A program made the translations under genes and the position numbers. DNA of 64,000 nt from Methylophaga thalassica (GTDB lineage: Bacteria; Pseudomonadota; Gammaproteobacteria; Nitrosococcales; Methylophagaceae): assembly GCF_030159795.1 (NCBI RefSeq), contig NZ_BSND01000004.1, positions 248,001-312,000 on the forward strand. Direction: 5' to 3'. Every line of letters starts with the position of its first letter. Positions within the stretch are counted from its first letter, which is position 1. Of this stretch, positions 25,712 through 34,943 are shown piece after piece. Below the pieces are notes generated by a model. The model was not told the DNA's origin. It worked only from the letters and a program-made list of their open reading frames with translations, and searched no databases.

Positions 25712-26515
25712 TTAGTACTCACCTTCCGTAGTGATATGAATCACCTCACCACAATGTTTACAATGCACGGCATCATGGTCATGTCGATTCAGACCACATG
25801 ACGGACATTCATAACGAATTTTCCCTGGTCGAAAAATAGTCTGAATCAAACGTAAAAATAAAGAGATGCCAAAAATCATAATCAGCACCGCCAGGATATG
25901 GCCGTCATGTCCCACCAGTGTGATATCGCCGAACCCAGTAGTGGTTAAGGTGGCAATCGTGAAATACAACGCATCAATATAGTCATTGATATCATCATTG
26001 ATATGCACCTGGCTGACATAAACGACAGCAGTGATCACAAAGATAAACACGAACAAATTTACCACGCTGAAGATCACATCTTCATGCATTCTCACAAATC
26101 GTGACTGCTTTCTAAGATTTCTCAGCATGTGATAAGAACGCAATAAACGAAGTGTTCTTATCACTCTCAGGAAACTGAAATTCTCTGCAAGAGAGGGTGC
26201 AAGCAAAGAAATAATCACGATAATATCGGCCAAACCAACAGGATGGAGCAATTCTTGGAATTTTGATTTGCTGATATAGAGCCTGGCCATTAGCTCGAGC
26301 AAGTAAATAATCCCAATCGCCTCTTCCAGAATATGGAAATCATCTATGTGGTGATAAAAAGAGGCCAATATAAAATAAACAATGGTAATAGCATCAAATG
26401 CTAATAATCCCCAACGAAAGCGTCTGGAACTCGGAGTTGAGCCATTATAAAGATGGTCTATTTTATTATGTAATTTTTGCCAGAAACTTAGGTTTGATGG
26501 TGTTACCTGCCCCAT
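25712..26515 (-). CDS. Voltage-gated-type K+ channel with C-terminal zinc ribbon
   Basis: 267 residues. Six membrane helices; helix four is rich in Arg (RVIRTLRLLRSYHMLRNLRK, about residues 118-137), a voltage-sensor feature. The pore filter is TTTGFGDI near residue 193, the GFGD variant of the K+ channel signature. After helix six a short tail carries CPSC (about 238-241) and CKHC (about 253-256), a zinc ribbon. AGGAG lies upstream of ATG 26515. Neighbours on the strand are MscS and DUF2721. The zinc ribbon on so short a channel is unusual. K+ selectivity is inferred from the filter. Confidence 0.9.
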   Translation of the reverse strand: MGQVTPSNLSFWQKLHNKIDHLYNGSTPSSRRFRWGLLAFDAITIVYFILASFYHHIDDFHILEEAIGIIYLLELMARLYISKSKFQELLHPVGLADIIVIISLLAPSLAENFSFLRVIRTLRLLRSYHMLRNLRKQSRFVRMHEDVIFSVVNLFVFIFVITAVVYVSQVHINDDINDYIDALYFTIATLTTTGFGDITLVGHDGHILAVLIMIFGISLFLRLIQTIFRPGKIRYECPSCGLNRHDHDAVHCKHCGEVIHITTEGEY

Positions 26516-26583
26516 TGTGGGCTCCTGTTTATATTGCTTATTTGAGTCTAAAATACCAACATCAAACTCTGTGATGAGTTTGT

Positions 26584-27618
26584 TTAAATAATATTTTTGC
26601 CTTCCTCTGGATCGCGTGCATTTCTCGCTTGATCAATAATATCTTGTGTATCACTGGTAAGTTGTTGTGTGCTCACCTCAGCACTGTCATTCTGGACGGC
26701 AGGCTTATCGACCGCCTTTGCCATCATTGACTGTTCCGTATTGACTTGCACGACAGGTATGCCCTGAGGAAAAATAACCTCACGCGCATCATCGGGCATA
26801 GTGATACCAGCGGATTCAAGGCGTCGAACAGTTTTATGCATCAAAACCGAAGCCACCTTATTTAGCGCATATTGGTGACCATCCACCCAAAAATTAATCA
26901 CGATATTGATCGTGGATGAGCCTAATGAGTCAATAAGCACCTGTGGTTCAGGATCTTTTAACACTTCATTTTGTTCATTCAACACAGCCAAAATGGTCTG
27001 ACGTGATTGTTGAATACTGGCATCATAACCAATCCCAACTATAAAGCTGCCTCTTACCCAGGGATTAGCCGAAAAGTTTTTAATGACATTTTTATAAATA
27101 GTCGCGTTGGGAATTTGGATATGATTTCCATCAAAATCGACTAAGGTTGTGCCACGGGCTGTGACTTTGTTTACTACCCCTTTTAGTCCCTGCACTTCAA
27201 TCACATCGCCGATCAAAAACGGACGTTGCACACTCAGCAGCAAACTCGAAATAAAGTTTTCTGCAATATCCTTAAAAGCAAAACCAATGATAATGCCTAA
27301 TAGACCCGTTCCACTGACAATGGCAAGTGCAGCCTGCGTCAAGCCAACAATACTCAGAAAAATATACAAACCGATTAAAATAATAAACAGGCTAATAGCG
27401 CGCCTGACAACATTCTGTACAAGGTTACTGGTACTGATATAGCCGATGGGATGAACAAGTAAAGCAGAGAATGGCTTTGCCAGAAAAAAGAAGATAAGAA
27501 AAACCAGCAAACCAATAACAAAAGAGGGCATCACCCTGATCGTCGCTTGCCATAGTTCAAGTAACTGAGCCGACAATATGTTAAGCGTATCCATTAATCC
27601 AAGAGAGTCTGATGCCAT
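26584..27618 (-). CDS. MscS-family mechanosensitive channel
   Basis: 344 residues. Three membrane helices (about 25-50, 65-88, 92-120) and the cytoplasmic beta domain with DVIEVQGLKGVVNKVTARGTTLVDFDGNHI, the MscS signature around residues 135-170. A C-terminal extension of about 60 residues after VIFPQG is charged and likely disordered. It releases osmolytes on hypo-osmotic shock. ATG 27618 is chosen; an in-frame TTG at 27639 is also open, and neither has a strong ribosome site. It lies 68 bases upstream of the K+ channel gene on the same strand. Confidence 0.9.
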   Translation of the reverse strand: MASDSLGLMDTLNILSAQLLELWQATIRVMPSFVIGLLVFLIFFFLAKPFSALLVHPIGYISTSNLVQNVVRRAISLFIILIGLYIFLSIVGLTQAALAIVSGTGLLGIIIGFAFKDIAENFISSLLLSVQRPFLIGDVIEVQGLKGVVNKVTARGTTLVDFDGNHIQIPNATIYKNVIKNFSANPWVRGSFIVGIGYDASIQQSRQTILAVLNEQNEVLKDPEPQVLIDSLGSSTINIVINFWVDGHQYALNKVASVLMHKTVRRLESAGITMPDDAREVIFPQGIPVVQVNTEQSMMAKAVDKPAVQNDSAEVSTQQLTSDTQDIIDQARNARDPEEGKNII

Positions 27619-27727
27619 AGTGATGCAGTTTCTCGTCAATAAAACAATATATATCGGGGCTGAGAATCAAAAGCAATAATTCTCATATTTTGACTGAATA
27701 TTATCCGTGCTTGATAAGGCGTCCTGT

Positions 27728-28195
27728 TCAATGCTTCTTTCTTTGCATTGAGGGAATCATCTTATAACTGTTGCGTGTTGCCAGATGAACTTCTCGAAGG
27801 AAAAACGCAAGCCCGAATACCAGTGCCAATGTCGAGCCCATGAATAATGCACCTATTAGCCAGCGTAAATTGAAATCAAGCAGTGCTTCCAGAAACATCA
27901 CCGACACCACAGAACAAATTAAGAGTGCAGACAGAACGCACATGGTGATCGCATTACTTGCCGCTCGACGACGAAGCCCCAACACAGATATTTCTTGTCG
28001 ACAAGGCTCAGAAAGCTCAGTTACCGAAGACATTTGATCGGTCAAAACACGTGCTCTGTCTATAATCCGAGCAAGTCGGTTTGCCATTACATTAAGGATT
28101 CCCGCCATACCAGTAAGCAAGAATGCAGGCGTTAATGCCAATTGTACGGCATGGGTAACGTCACCAAGATTAGCTAACCAGGTAAACATTGTCAT
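27728..28195 (-). CDS. DUF2721 membrane protein
   Basis: 155 residues with three membrane helices (about 18-38, 84-104, 110-134). The first is followed by NVMANRLARIIDRAR, a hallmark of DUF2721. Function unknown. GAGAG lies before ATG 28195. It sits upstream of MscS on the same strand with a 109-base gap, so co-transcription is possible but not shown. Confidence 0.85.
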   Translation of the reverse strand: MTMFTWLANLGDVTHAVQLALTPAFLLTGMAGILNVMANRLARIIDRARVLTDQMSSVTELSEPCRQEISVLGLRRRAASNAITMCVLSALLICSVVSVMFLEALLDFNLRWLIGALFMGSTLALVFGLAFFLREVHLATRNSYKMIPSMQRKKH

Positions 28196-28358
28196 CTGAC
28201 TCTCTTTTTTTTCTGAATCTGCCTGTCGTTAACCACCTGGAGAGTGATATCAACTGTAGATTATAGGTGATATATGCATCAATGTTTTGTTTGAACCGCA
28301 TTTACCAGCACAGGAAAACAACAGCATATATCAATTATTCTATGCAAATACGCTATCA

Positions 28359-29123
28359 CTAGCCTGCTTGTGTATATTGTCCATGATTTATGTCGGGCAA
28401 ACTCTCAAACCCGGGTTTTGCAAAATAATAGCCTTGCATGAGTTCGATCCCCACATCACGTAACCAGACATATTCTTCATATGTTTCAATGCCTTCAGCC
28501 AATGTCGTGATATTTAGCTCATTAAACATGGTTAAACAATTCTTGACGATAGATTGACGTACCTTATTCGAATCAATGTTTCTGATGAGCGCCATATCCA
28601 ATTTAATAATGTCTGTCTGAAAGTCGGCAAGCAGATTCAGTCCTGAATAGCCAGAGCCGAAATCATCCACTGCCGTTTTAAATCCCAGCGACTGGTAATA
28701 ATCGACGATACGTTTAACGTGCTCGGTATCGTCCATTTTTTCGACCTCAGTGAACTCAAACATAATTCTCTCTGAGGGGAAGTCATACTGTTTAGCTGCT
28801 TCAAAGGTAGTGCGGATACAACGCTCCGGCACATAAATCGCATTAGGTAGGAAGTTAATACTCAACATCGAAGTAATATTCAACTTCGATGCAAGTGAAA
28901 TCGCTTTCACCCGACAGAGCTGATCAAATAAATAACGATTTTTATCATTAACTCTGGATATTACAGAATAGGCAGACTCGTTATTAATGCCTCGAACCAG
29001 CGCCTCGTAACCATAAACAGTCTCATTACTGCAATTAATGATAGGTTGAAAAGCCATGGTAAAGTCGAAATCCAAACTATTCTCTTCTGTACAACTCTGG
29101 CAGATTTTCTCTTCTAAATTCAT
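28359..29123 (-). CDS. EAL-domain cyclic di-GMP phosphodiesterase
   Basis: 254 residues, essentially a lone EAL domain. The catalytic residues appear intact: YEALVRG (about 38-44), INFLPNAI with Asn, FEFTE, AVDDFGSGYSGLN, IIKLD and LAEGIET. It should linearise cyclic di-GMP. The N-terminus carries a CQSC motif (about residues 8-11), which could bind metal or respond to redox, an inference. AAGGAGG precedes ATG 29123. No sensory domain is fused, so it may work with a partner or as a general sink for signals from the cyclases at 14882 and 24301. Confidence 0.9.
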   Translation of the reverse strand: MNLEEKICQSCTEENSLDFDFTMAFQPIINCSNETVYGYEALVRGINNESAYSVISRVNDKNRYLFDQLCRVKAISLASKLNITSMLSINFLPNAIYVPERCIRTTFEAAKQYDFPSERIMFEFTEVEKMDDTEHVKRIVDYYQSLGFKTAVDDFGSGYSGLNLLADFQTDIIKLDMALIRNIDSNKVRQSIVKNCLTMFNELNITTLAEGIETYEEYVWLRDVGIELMQGYYFAKPGFESLPDINHGQYTQAG

Positions 29124-29326
29124 GGTCTATTCCCTCCTTACCTTGGCTATTTTTCTTACTTGTCATCTGTCTGCTATGTGCGAAGCTTTGAAAATGACCA
29201 ATAATGTTATAACCCTATCATTTTATGACTTAATTTTACGGACTTAATTAAAATTCAATCGGCTATCCTCAGATATACTGAAGTACGACATAAAACTTGT
29301 CCAACAAATGATGACTTAAGTACTGT

Positions 29327-30448
29327 TCAAACACTTGCCAGACTTTTTCTGAATAATGCCAGAGCAAATAAAAAAAACACGCTACCAATCGCCACATTGG
29401 CTAATAAATCGGGCCAAATGATGGAGAAACCAGCACCACGATAAAGCACCGCCTGGCTAGTACTGACAAAATGCGAGGTCGGTGCAAACTGCATAATGTT
29501 TTGCACAATTTCTGGCATGCTATCGAAGGGTGTCATCCCACCAGACAACATCTGTAACGGCAATATCAATAACAGTAATAACAGGCCCAGCTGTGGCATG
29601 CTTCGGGCCAGTGTGCCCAATAAAATGCCCAATGATGTAGTAGAGAATAAAAAGCAAGCCGTCCCTAACTGAAACAGCAAAATGGAACCAGCAATCGTCA
29701 TATTCAGCCAGCCCTGAATGACAACATAAAGTGAAAAAGTACTGGTCATTAATACCACCAGCCCCATCGACCAGATTTTCGCCATCATGATTTGAAAGGG
29801 TGTGATGGGCATCACCAGTAAATGTTCTAAGGTGCCGTGTTCACGCTCTCGTATCAACGCGGCTCCCGTCAGAATCACTGACAGCAATGTAATCATATTG
29901 ATCAGCTCCATCACCCCGCTAAACCAGGCGCTATTGAGGTTTGGATTAAACCGCATTCTTACGATCTGTTTTACTGCCTGGCTGGAAGTCGCATTATTTG
30001 TTTCCAATAAATGCTGTACTTCTCTATCAATAATCTCACTGATATAGCCGGCACCAATAAAAGCCTGACTCATCATTGTGGCATCAATCGCTAACTGAAT
30101 TTCAGGCTGGCGCCCTGCTAATAAATCCTTTTGAAAATCATCAGGGATGTCGAGTACAAAAGTATATGAACCAGTATCAAGTGATTTATTCACATCCTGA
30201 AGTGATATTTGCTGCGCCGGTTTAAAATGAGGCTCATAAAACGCTTCTGCAATATTAATGGAAATCGCCGAATGGTCTTCATCCACCACAGCTATCGGCG
30301 TGTTCTGCAGCTCTGTCGACACACTTTTGCCTGCTGAGTACACCATTAAGGTGAATGCCACCAAAATCACAATCACCATGACCGGATCTTGTACCAAAGT
30401 GCGAAGTTCTTTAATACCAAGGTTAATAATATTTTTCAGGCTGCTCAT
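29327..30448 (-). CDS. yhhJ: ABC-2 type permease YhhJ
   Basis: 373 residues with the ABC-2 permease layout: helix one (about 20-40), a large periplasmic loop to about residue 170, then five helices. REREHGTLEHLLVMPITPFQIM (about 200-221) is the coupling segment typical of the family. It starts at ATG 30448, one base after the rbbA stop. In E. coli yhiI-rbbA-yhhJ lie in the same order. Together with RbbA and YhiI it likely forms an exporter; substrate unknown. Confidence 0.92.
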   Translation of the reverse strand: MSSLKNIINLGIKELRTLVQDPVMVIVILVAFTLMVYSAGKSVSTELQNTPIAVVDEDHSAISINIAEAFYEPHFKPAQQISLQDVNKSLDTGSYTFVLDIPDDFQKDLLAGRQPEIQLAIDATMMSQAFIGAGYISEIIDREVQHLLETNNATSSQAVKQIVRMRFNPNLNSAWFSGVMELINMITLLSVILTGAALIREREHGTLEHLLVMPITPFQIMMAKIWSMGLVVLMTSTFSLYVVIQGWLNMTIAGSILLFQLGTACFLFSTTSLGILLGTLARSMPQLGLLLLLLILPLQMLSGGMTPFDSMPEIVQNIMQFAPTSHFVSTSQAVLYRGAGFSIIWPDLLANVAIGSVFFLFALALFRKSLASV

Positions 30449-30449
30449 C

Positions 30450-33173
30450 TTATTTATCCTGCTTTTTGAGTAGCAACCAACTCAGACACATCAAAACAAC
30501 AATAGCCAGCGCCATGGGCCAATAAAACGCGTTTAATTCATCAAAACCTAAGCCCTTAGTAAAGGCACCGCGACAAATCAACAGATAATAAGAAGCTGGG
30601 TAGATATGCCCCACCACATAGCCTGCCCCTTCTAATGAATTAATAGGATTAATCAGTCCGGCGTAATTCACACAAGGCACAATACTGGTGATCATGGTTA
30701 GAAAAATGGCGGCAATCTGTGTTTTAGTAAAAGCAGAGATAAACTGTCCCATACAGGTAGCGACAACGATATAAAGAAATGTCCCGACCAGTAATGCCCA
30801 AAAACTGCCGGTTAATGGCACATCAAAGACCATATAAACCAGCCACATCAGCATCAGAAAATTCATCATGCCAATCACAATATAGGGCAACTGTTTGCCC
30901 ATCAGAAATTCAAGCCGATTAACGGGAGTGGCATAAAAGTTAGTGATGGACCCTAATTCCTTTTCACGCACAATCGATAATGCCGTCAGCATCGAAGTAA
31001 TCATCAACAATAATATCGGCAAGACACCTGGCACCATTGAAATCAGACTTTCGACCTGAGGATTGTAGCGATAGCGTGAGACAAGCTGATAGCTGGGTGA
31101 CACTTTTATGCCAAACTGGCGGAGACTCAATTCGGATAGATAACTGAGGTGAAAGCCCTGAATATAACCTTTTATGGTTTCAGCGCGATAAGGCATCGAA
31201 CCATCCACCCAAACACTGACACTGGGTTGTTGTCCATGGCGCATATCTTTGCCATAGTCGGGTGGAATTTCTATCGCCATACTGATATCACCGCTTCGCA
31301 TCCGTTCATCCATCTCAGCATCTGACAAAATAGGCGTTTTTTCGTCAAAGTAACGCGAGCCGGCAAGGCTTTGAATATAGTCCCGACTTTCAGGTGACTG
31401 ATCACGATCCATCACCGCAAACGCGATATCTTCGACATCAAGACTGATGCCATAGCCGAGCACAAACATCAAAATCACTGTCCCTAAAAAGGCAAACACC
31501 AGACGAACCGGATCACGGCCAATCTCTAATGTCTCCCGCAAGCTATAAGCCAGTAGACGAGTCAACGAAAAACGGTTTTGCTTTTTTTTATGTTGTGATT
31601 CGGAAAGTGTATTTTCTGCCAGTAGCTGACTATTATCCCCATCGTCTGCTTGTTGTTCCGTGAGATAGGCAATGAAGGTTTCCTCTAAAGTCTCAAACCC
31701 TTTTGTTTTGCATAAGGCAGCTGGTGAGTCAGTAGCGAGCACTTTACCTGCATGCATTAATGAAATCCGATCACAACGCTGGGCTTCGTTCATAAAGTGA
31801 GTGGAAACAAAAATAGTGACACCTTGCTCACGGGATAAGCCAATCAATAGCTCCCAGAACCCATCACGTGCCACGGGATCAACACCCGATGTCGGTTCAT
31901 CCAGAATCAGGATTTCTGGTTCATGGATAATCGCCACTGCCAGCGATAAACGTTGCCGAATCCCCAAGGGTAAATCCTTTGCTGACTGCTTCTGATAACG
32001 CTCGAGTTCAAATTCTTTCAATAATGTCTCAACACGCTGGTGTTGATAATCCTGGGCTAAGTTAAATAAGCGGGCGTGCAAAAATAGATTTTGACTGACA
32101 GAAAGTTCTTCATACAAAGAAAAGCTTTGTGACATAAACCCTACGCGGCGGCGAGTCGCCATATCATTGGCATCCACCTGTTCGCCAAATAAAAGCGCCT
32201 CACCAGAACTTGTCGGTAATAATCCCGTTAACATCTTCATGGTAGTGGTTTTACCGCAGCCGTTAGAGCCAAGGAAACCAAAAATTTCACCGCGCTCTAT
32301 TTCAAAGTTAACGTTATCAACCGCAGTAAAGTTACCAAATGTCTTGGATAAGTTTCTCGCTGAAATAGCAATCTTCTCTGACTGTTGTCGTGGTGGAACA
32401 GTGACGGCCTTATGCCCCTGGCGTTTATCTTCAGGTAATAGCGCAATAAACGCTTGATCGAGATTGTCTTGTCCCGTCTGTTCAATAAGTGCTTCTGGTG
32501 TGCCTGTAGCCATGACCACACCCTCATCCATGGCAATGAGAAAATCAAAGCCAGCCGCTTCATCCATATACGCAGTCGCAATTAACACACTCATCTGTGG
32601 ACGCTGAGCACGAATCCGGTCGATAAGTGTCCAGAACTGACGCCGCGATAAGGGATCCACACCGGTGGTCGGCTCATCAAGAATCAACAGGTCGGGGTTA
32701 TGAATTAAAGCACAACATAACCCGAGTTTCTGTTTCATACCGCCCGATAACTGGCCAGCTGGACGATCACGAAACTCACTCAGACCAGTACTTTTTAATA
32801 ACAGCTGGATACGTTGTTCGCGCTCATAAGCAGGTAAATTAAATAAGCGAGCAAAAAATAATAGATTTTCATGTACCGACAAGGTCATATACAGGTTCTT
32901 ACCTAAACCTTGCGGCATGTAAGCAATTCTTGAACACATCTCTGTTCGTTGCTTATTATTCTGGATGTCAGTGCCCATAACCAGACACTGACCACTCTGA
33001 CCTTTTTTTACCCCAGCAATAAGACCTAATAAGGTTGACTTGCCAACACCATCAGGTCCAATAAAACCAACGCGTTGTCCGCAAGGAATCTCTAGTGACA
33101 CATTTTTTAATGCCTGAGTATCACCATACTGGTGACTGACGTCTGTTAAGCTGACTACTGTTTCTGCAGACAT
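30450..33173 (-). CDS. rbbA: RbbA: double ABC ATPase fused to ABC-2 permease
   Basis: 907 residues, close to E. coli RbbA (911). The first ATPase has GPDGVGKST (about 41-49) and LLILDEPTTGVDP; the second has GSNGCGKTT (about 302-310), the signature LPLGIRQRLSLA and ILILDEPTSGVDP. From about residue 545 an ABC-2 permease follows with six helices. E. coli RbbA was described as ribosome-associated ATPase, but the domains indicate an export pump. ATG 33173 is chosen, eight bases past the yhiI stop; a longer opening to 33230 overlaps yhiI. Aligns as the middle of a yhiI-rbbA-yhhJ operon. Confidence 0.93.
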   Translation of the reverse strand: MSAETVVSLTDVSHQYGDTQALKNVSLEIPCGQRVGFIGPDGVGKSTLLGLIAGVKKGQSGQCLVMGTDIQNNKQRTEMCSRIAYMPQGLGKNLYMTLSVHENLLFFARLFNLPAYEREQRIQLLLKSTGLSEFRDRPAGQLSGGMKQKLGLCCALIHNPDLLILDEPTTGVDPLSRRQFWTLIDRIRAQRPQMSVLIATAYMDEAAGFDFLIAMDEGVVMATGTPEALIEQTGQDNLDQAFIALLPEDKRQGHKAVTVPPRQQSEKIAISARNLSKTFGNFTAVDNVNFEIERGEIFGFLGSNGCGKTTTMKMLTGLLPTSSGEALLFGEQVDANDMATRRRVGFMSQSFSLYEELSVSQNLFLHARLFNLAQDYQHQRVETLLKEFELERYQKQSAKDLPLGIRQRLSLAVAIIHEPEILILDEPTSGVDPVARDGFWELLIGLSREQGVTIFVSTHFMNEAQRCDRISLMHAGKVLATDSPAALCKTKGFETLEETFIAYLTEQQADDGDNSQLLAENTLSESQHKKKQNRFSLTRLLAYSLRETLEIGRDPVRLVFAFLGTVILMFVLGYGISLDVEDIAFAVMDRDQSPESRDYIQSLAGSRYFDEKTPILSDAEMDERMRSGDISMAIEIPPDYGKDMRHGQQPSVSVWVDGSMPYRAETIKGYIQGFHLSYLSELSLRQFGIKVSPSYQLVSRYRYNPQVESLISMVPGVLPILLLMITSMLTALSIVREKELGSITNFYATPVNRLEFLMGKQLPYIVIGMMNFLMLMWLVYMVFDVPLTGSFWALLVGTFLYIVVATCMGQFISAFTKTQIAAIFLTMITSIVPCVNYAGLINPINSLEGAGYVVGHIYPASYYLLICRGAFTKGLGFDELNAFYWPMALAIVVLMCLSWLLLKKQDK

Positions 33174-33180
33174 TGACAGA

Positions 33181-34161
33181 TCAGTATGTGATAAGTGGTG
33201 GCACTTTTTCTGGCCACTGCGCATTCTCATCTAACTTGATGTACGCCACACCAGGCACCCCAGTTTTAACTTGTTCTGCGTATTTTTTTAATACACTTTC
33301 TTCAATTTTCACTTTTACCCGAAACATGAGCTTTTGGCGCTCTTCTTCGGTTTCGACTGATTTCGGCGTGAACTGAGCCTGAGGCGCCACAAAAGACACA
33401 TGGGCAGGAATAGAAAAATCAGGATAAGCATCAACGACAATACGAGCTTCTGCACCAACCCGCGTTTGCCCCGCCTGGTCCGTCGGTAAAAACAGATACA
33501 TATAGACATCACTGACATCTATTAATGTCACCACTTTTCCACCAGCAGCTAATACCTCACCTGGCTCAGCTAAGCGGTATAAAACACGGCCATTACGCTG
33601 CGTCGTTAACTGACTATCCGCAATCACCACCTGTGCTTTTGTCACCTCAGCTTTGGCTGCTTCAATGGCGGCTTGAGCTTCAGCCACTTGCACTGATGCC
33701 GCTTGCATGGCTGCCTGAGCCGTCGCCTTTTGTGTCTCTTTTTGGTCCATCACTTCCTGACTAAGGTGGCCTTTTTTTACCAAGGCTTGCGTGCGTTCAA
33801 GCTCTTTTTTTGCCAGGGTAACTTCACTGCGCCGCTGTGCCAGAATGGCCTGGGCATATTTTTTGGATTCATTCGCTTTATTCAGATTAGCATTGGCTAC
33901 CGCCAGATTGGCCTTGGCTTGTTCGGTATCCATAACCGCCAGCACCTGACCTTGGGTGACCCAGTCGCCTTCATTCACCGTAATTTGTTCCACTTTACCT
34001 GCCGTTTTTGTCGCCACATCGACTTCAGTGGCTTCAATACGGCTGTTACCTGCGGCAAAACCACTCGGTAATGTCAGCTCTTGTTCAGATTTCCAGTAAT
34101 AACTCGCCGCGGCCACGGCAATCACTATCAGTAACAAAATTAAATTTCGTAATCGCAGCAT
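33181..34161 (-). CDS. yhiI: HlyD-family membrane fusion protein YhiI
   Basis: 326 residues: an N-terminal membrane anchor (NLILLLIVIAVAAASYY), a biotinyl-lipoyl-like domain split by a long coiled coil (about 85-175, Ala, Glu, Lys and Gln rich) and a beta-barrel with LFLPTDQAGQTRVG. This is the periplasmic adaptor of an export pump; the companion ABC protein RbbA follows by seven bases. The outer-membrane channel is not in the window, so TolC or similar is presumably shared. Confidence 0.92.
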   Translation of the reverse strand: MLRLRNLILLLIVIAVAAASYYWKSEQELTLPSGFAAGNSRIEATEVDVATKTAGKVEQITVNEGDWVTQGQVLAVMDTEQAKANLAVANANLNKANESKKYAQAILAQRRSEVTLAKKELERTQALVKKGHLSQEVMDQKETQKATAQAAMQAASVQVAEAQAAIEAAKAEVTKAQVVIADSQLTTQRNGRVLYRLAEPGEVLAAGGKVVTLIDVSDVYMYLFLPTDQAGQTRVGAEARIVVDAYPDFSIPAHVSFVAPQAQFTPKSVETEEERQKLMFRVKVKIEESVLKKYAEQVKTGVPGVAYIKLDENAQWPEKVPPLITY

Positions 34162-34249
34162 GTGTTGTCTTCTGTGTTGAGGCGTTATCGGAATGAATGC
34201 TAAACCTAATAATACACAATAGCGAAATAACTGAAATGACGTGGATCAT

Positions 34250-34936
34250 CTATTCGTGAATAACTTCCTGTTTCAATTTTTGAATTGGCCAGTAACGCCA
34301 TAATAACCAGGATACTGTCCAGCATATAAATGCTGAGGTGAGATCATGGCTGATGAAGTGCGCCCCCCGTAACTGCTGAGCTACCCCGAAAATAACGCCT
34401 AATACGATGATGCCATACAACACGTTTCTGGCATGCTGAGGGAAAAGTTGCTTGCTGACAAAATACACCCCAAAAAACATATAGGCTGAACTTGCATGAC
34501 CAGCTGGAAAACAATGATCTGCGCCTTCCAATGGCGACCATAAACTATGCAACCAGAACTGATAAGGCCTGTCTCCACCAAATTCGATCACAGACCAGGG
34601 ACAGTCGACCTCGGTTAGTCTTTTTATCGCACTCACTGTCAGTGTCGATAGTGGAATACTCATACTTAGATAAGCTAAAACATGACGATATGGTGATAAA
34701 TATCGCGTCAAAACACTGATGACATAGCTAAGTAATACAAGAATAAACAGGATGACTGCCAGGTCATGACCGCCATCATGTAACCAGGTTTGTGTCAGCC
34801 AATAATGCTTCAATTGCCATTGGCCGCCTTCAAGTTGATACCAGATGTTGGCGACTAATTTATCCAGCTCTGTGACAGCAATAAAACTGATCAGAATAAA
34901 ATACAGGCCCCATAGTCGTACCAGATGATTTTGCAT
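34250..34936 (-). CDS. PAP2-family lipid phosphatase
   Basis: 228 residues and about six membrane helices. The acid-phosphatase motifs are recognisable: K-R near IKRLTEVDCPW (about 122-132), FPAGHASSAY (about 164-173; the catalytic His) and GAHFISHDLTS (His-x-x-x-Asp region). It acts on lipid phosphates on the periplasmic side, such as undecaprenyl-PP or lipid A phosphate. ATG 34936 starts seven bases after the eptA stop; a TTG at 34966 lies inside eptA. Coupling with eptA makes lipid A or its head-group donor products a plausible substrate. Confidence 0.88.
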   Translation of the reverse strand: MQNHLVRLWGLYFILISFIAVTELDKLVANIWYQLEGGQWQLKHYWLTQTWLHDGGHDLAVILFILVLLSYVISVLTRYLSPYRHVLAYLSMSIPLSTLTVSAIKRLTEVDCPWSVIEFGGDRPYQFWLHSLWSPLEGADHCFPAGHASSAYMFFGVYFVSKQLFPQHARNVLYGIIVLGVIFGVAQQLRGAHFISHDLTSAFICWTVSWLLWRYWPIQKLKQEVIHE

Positions 34937-34943
34937 AGTTGAT

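Noticed and set aside
33703-34071. 122-codon frame antisense to yhiI
   Set aside because: It lies opposite the coiled-coil part of a clear HlyD-type adaptor, whose composition creates open antisense frames.
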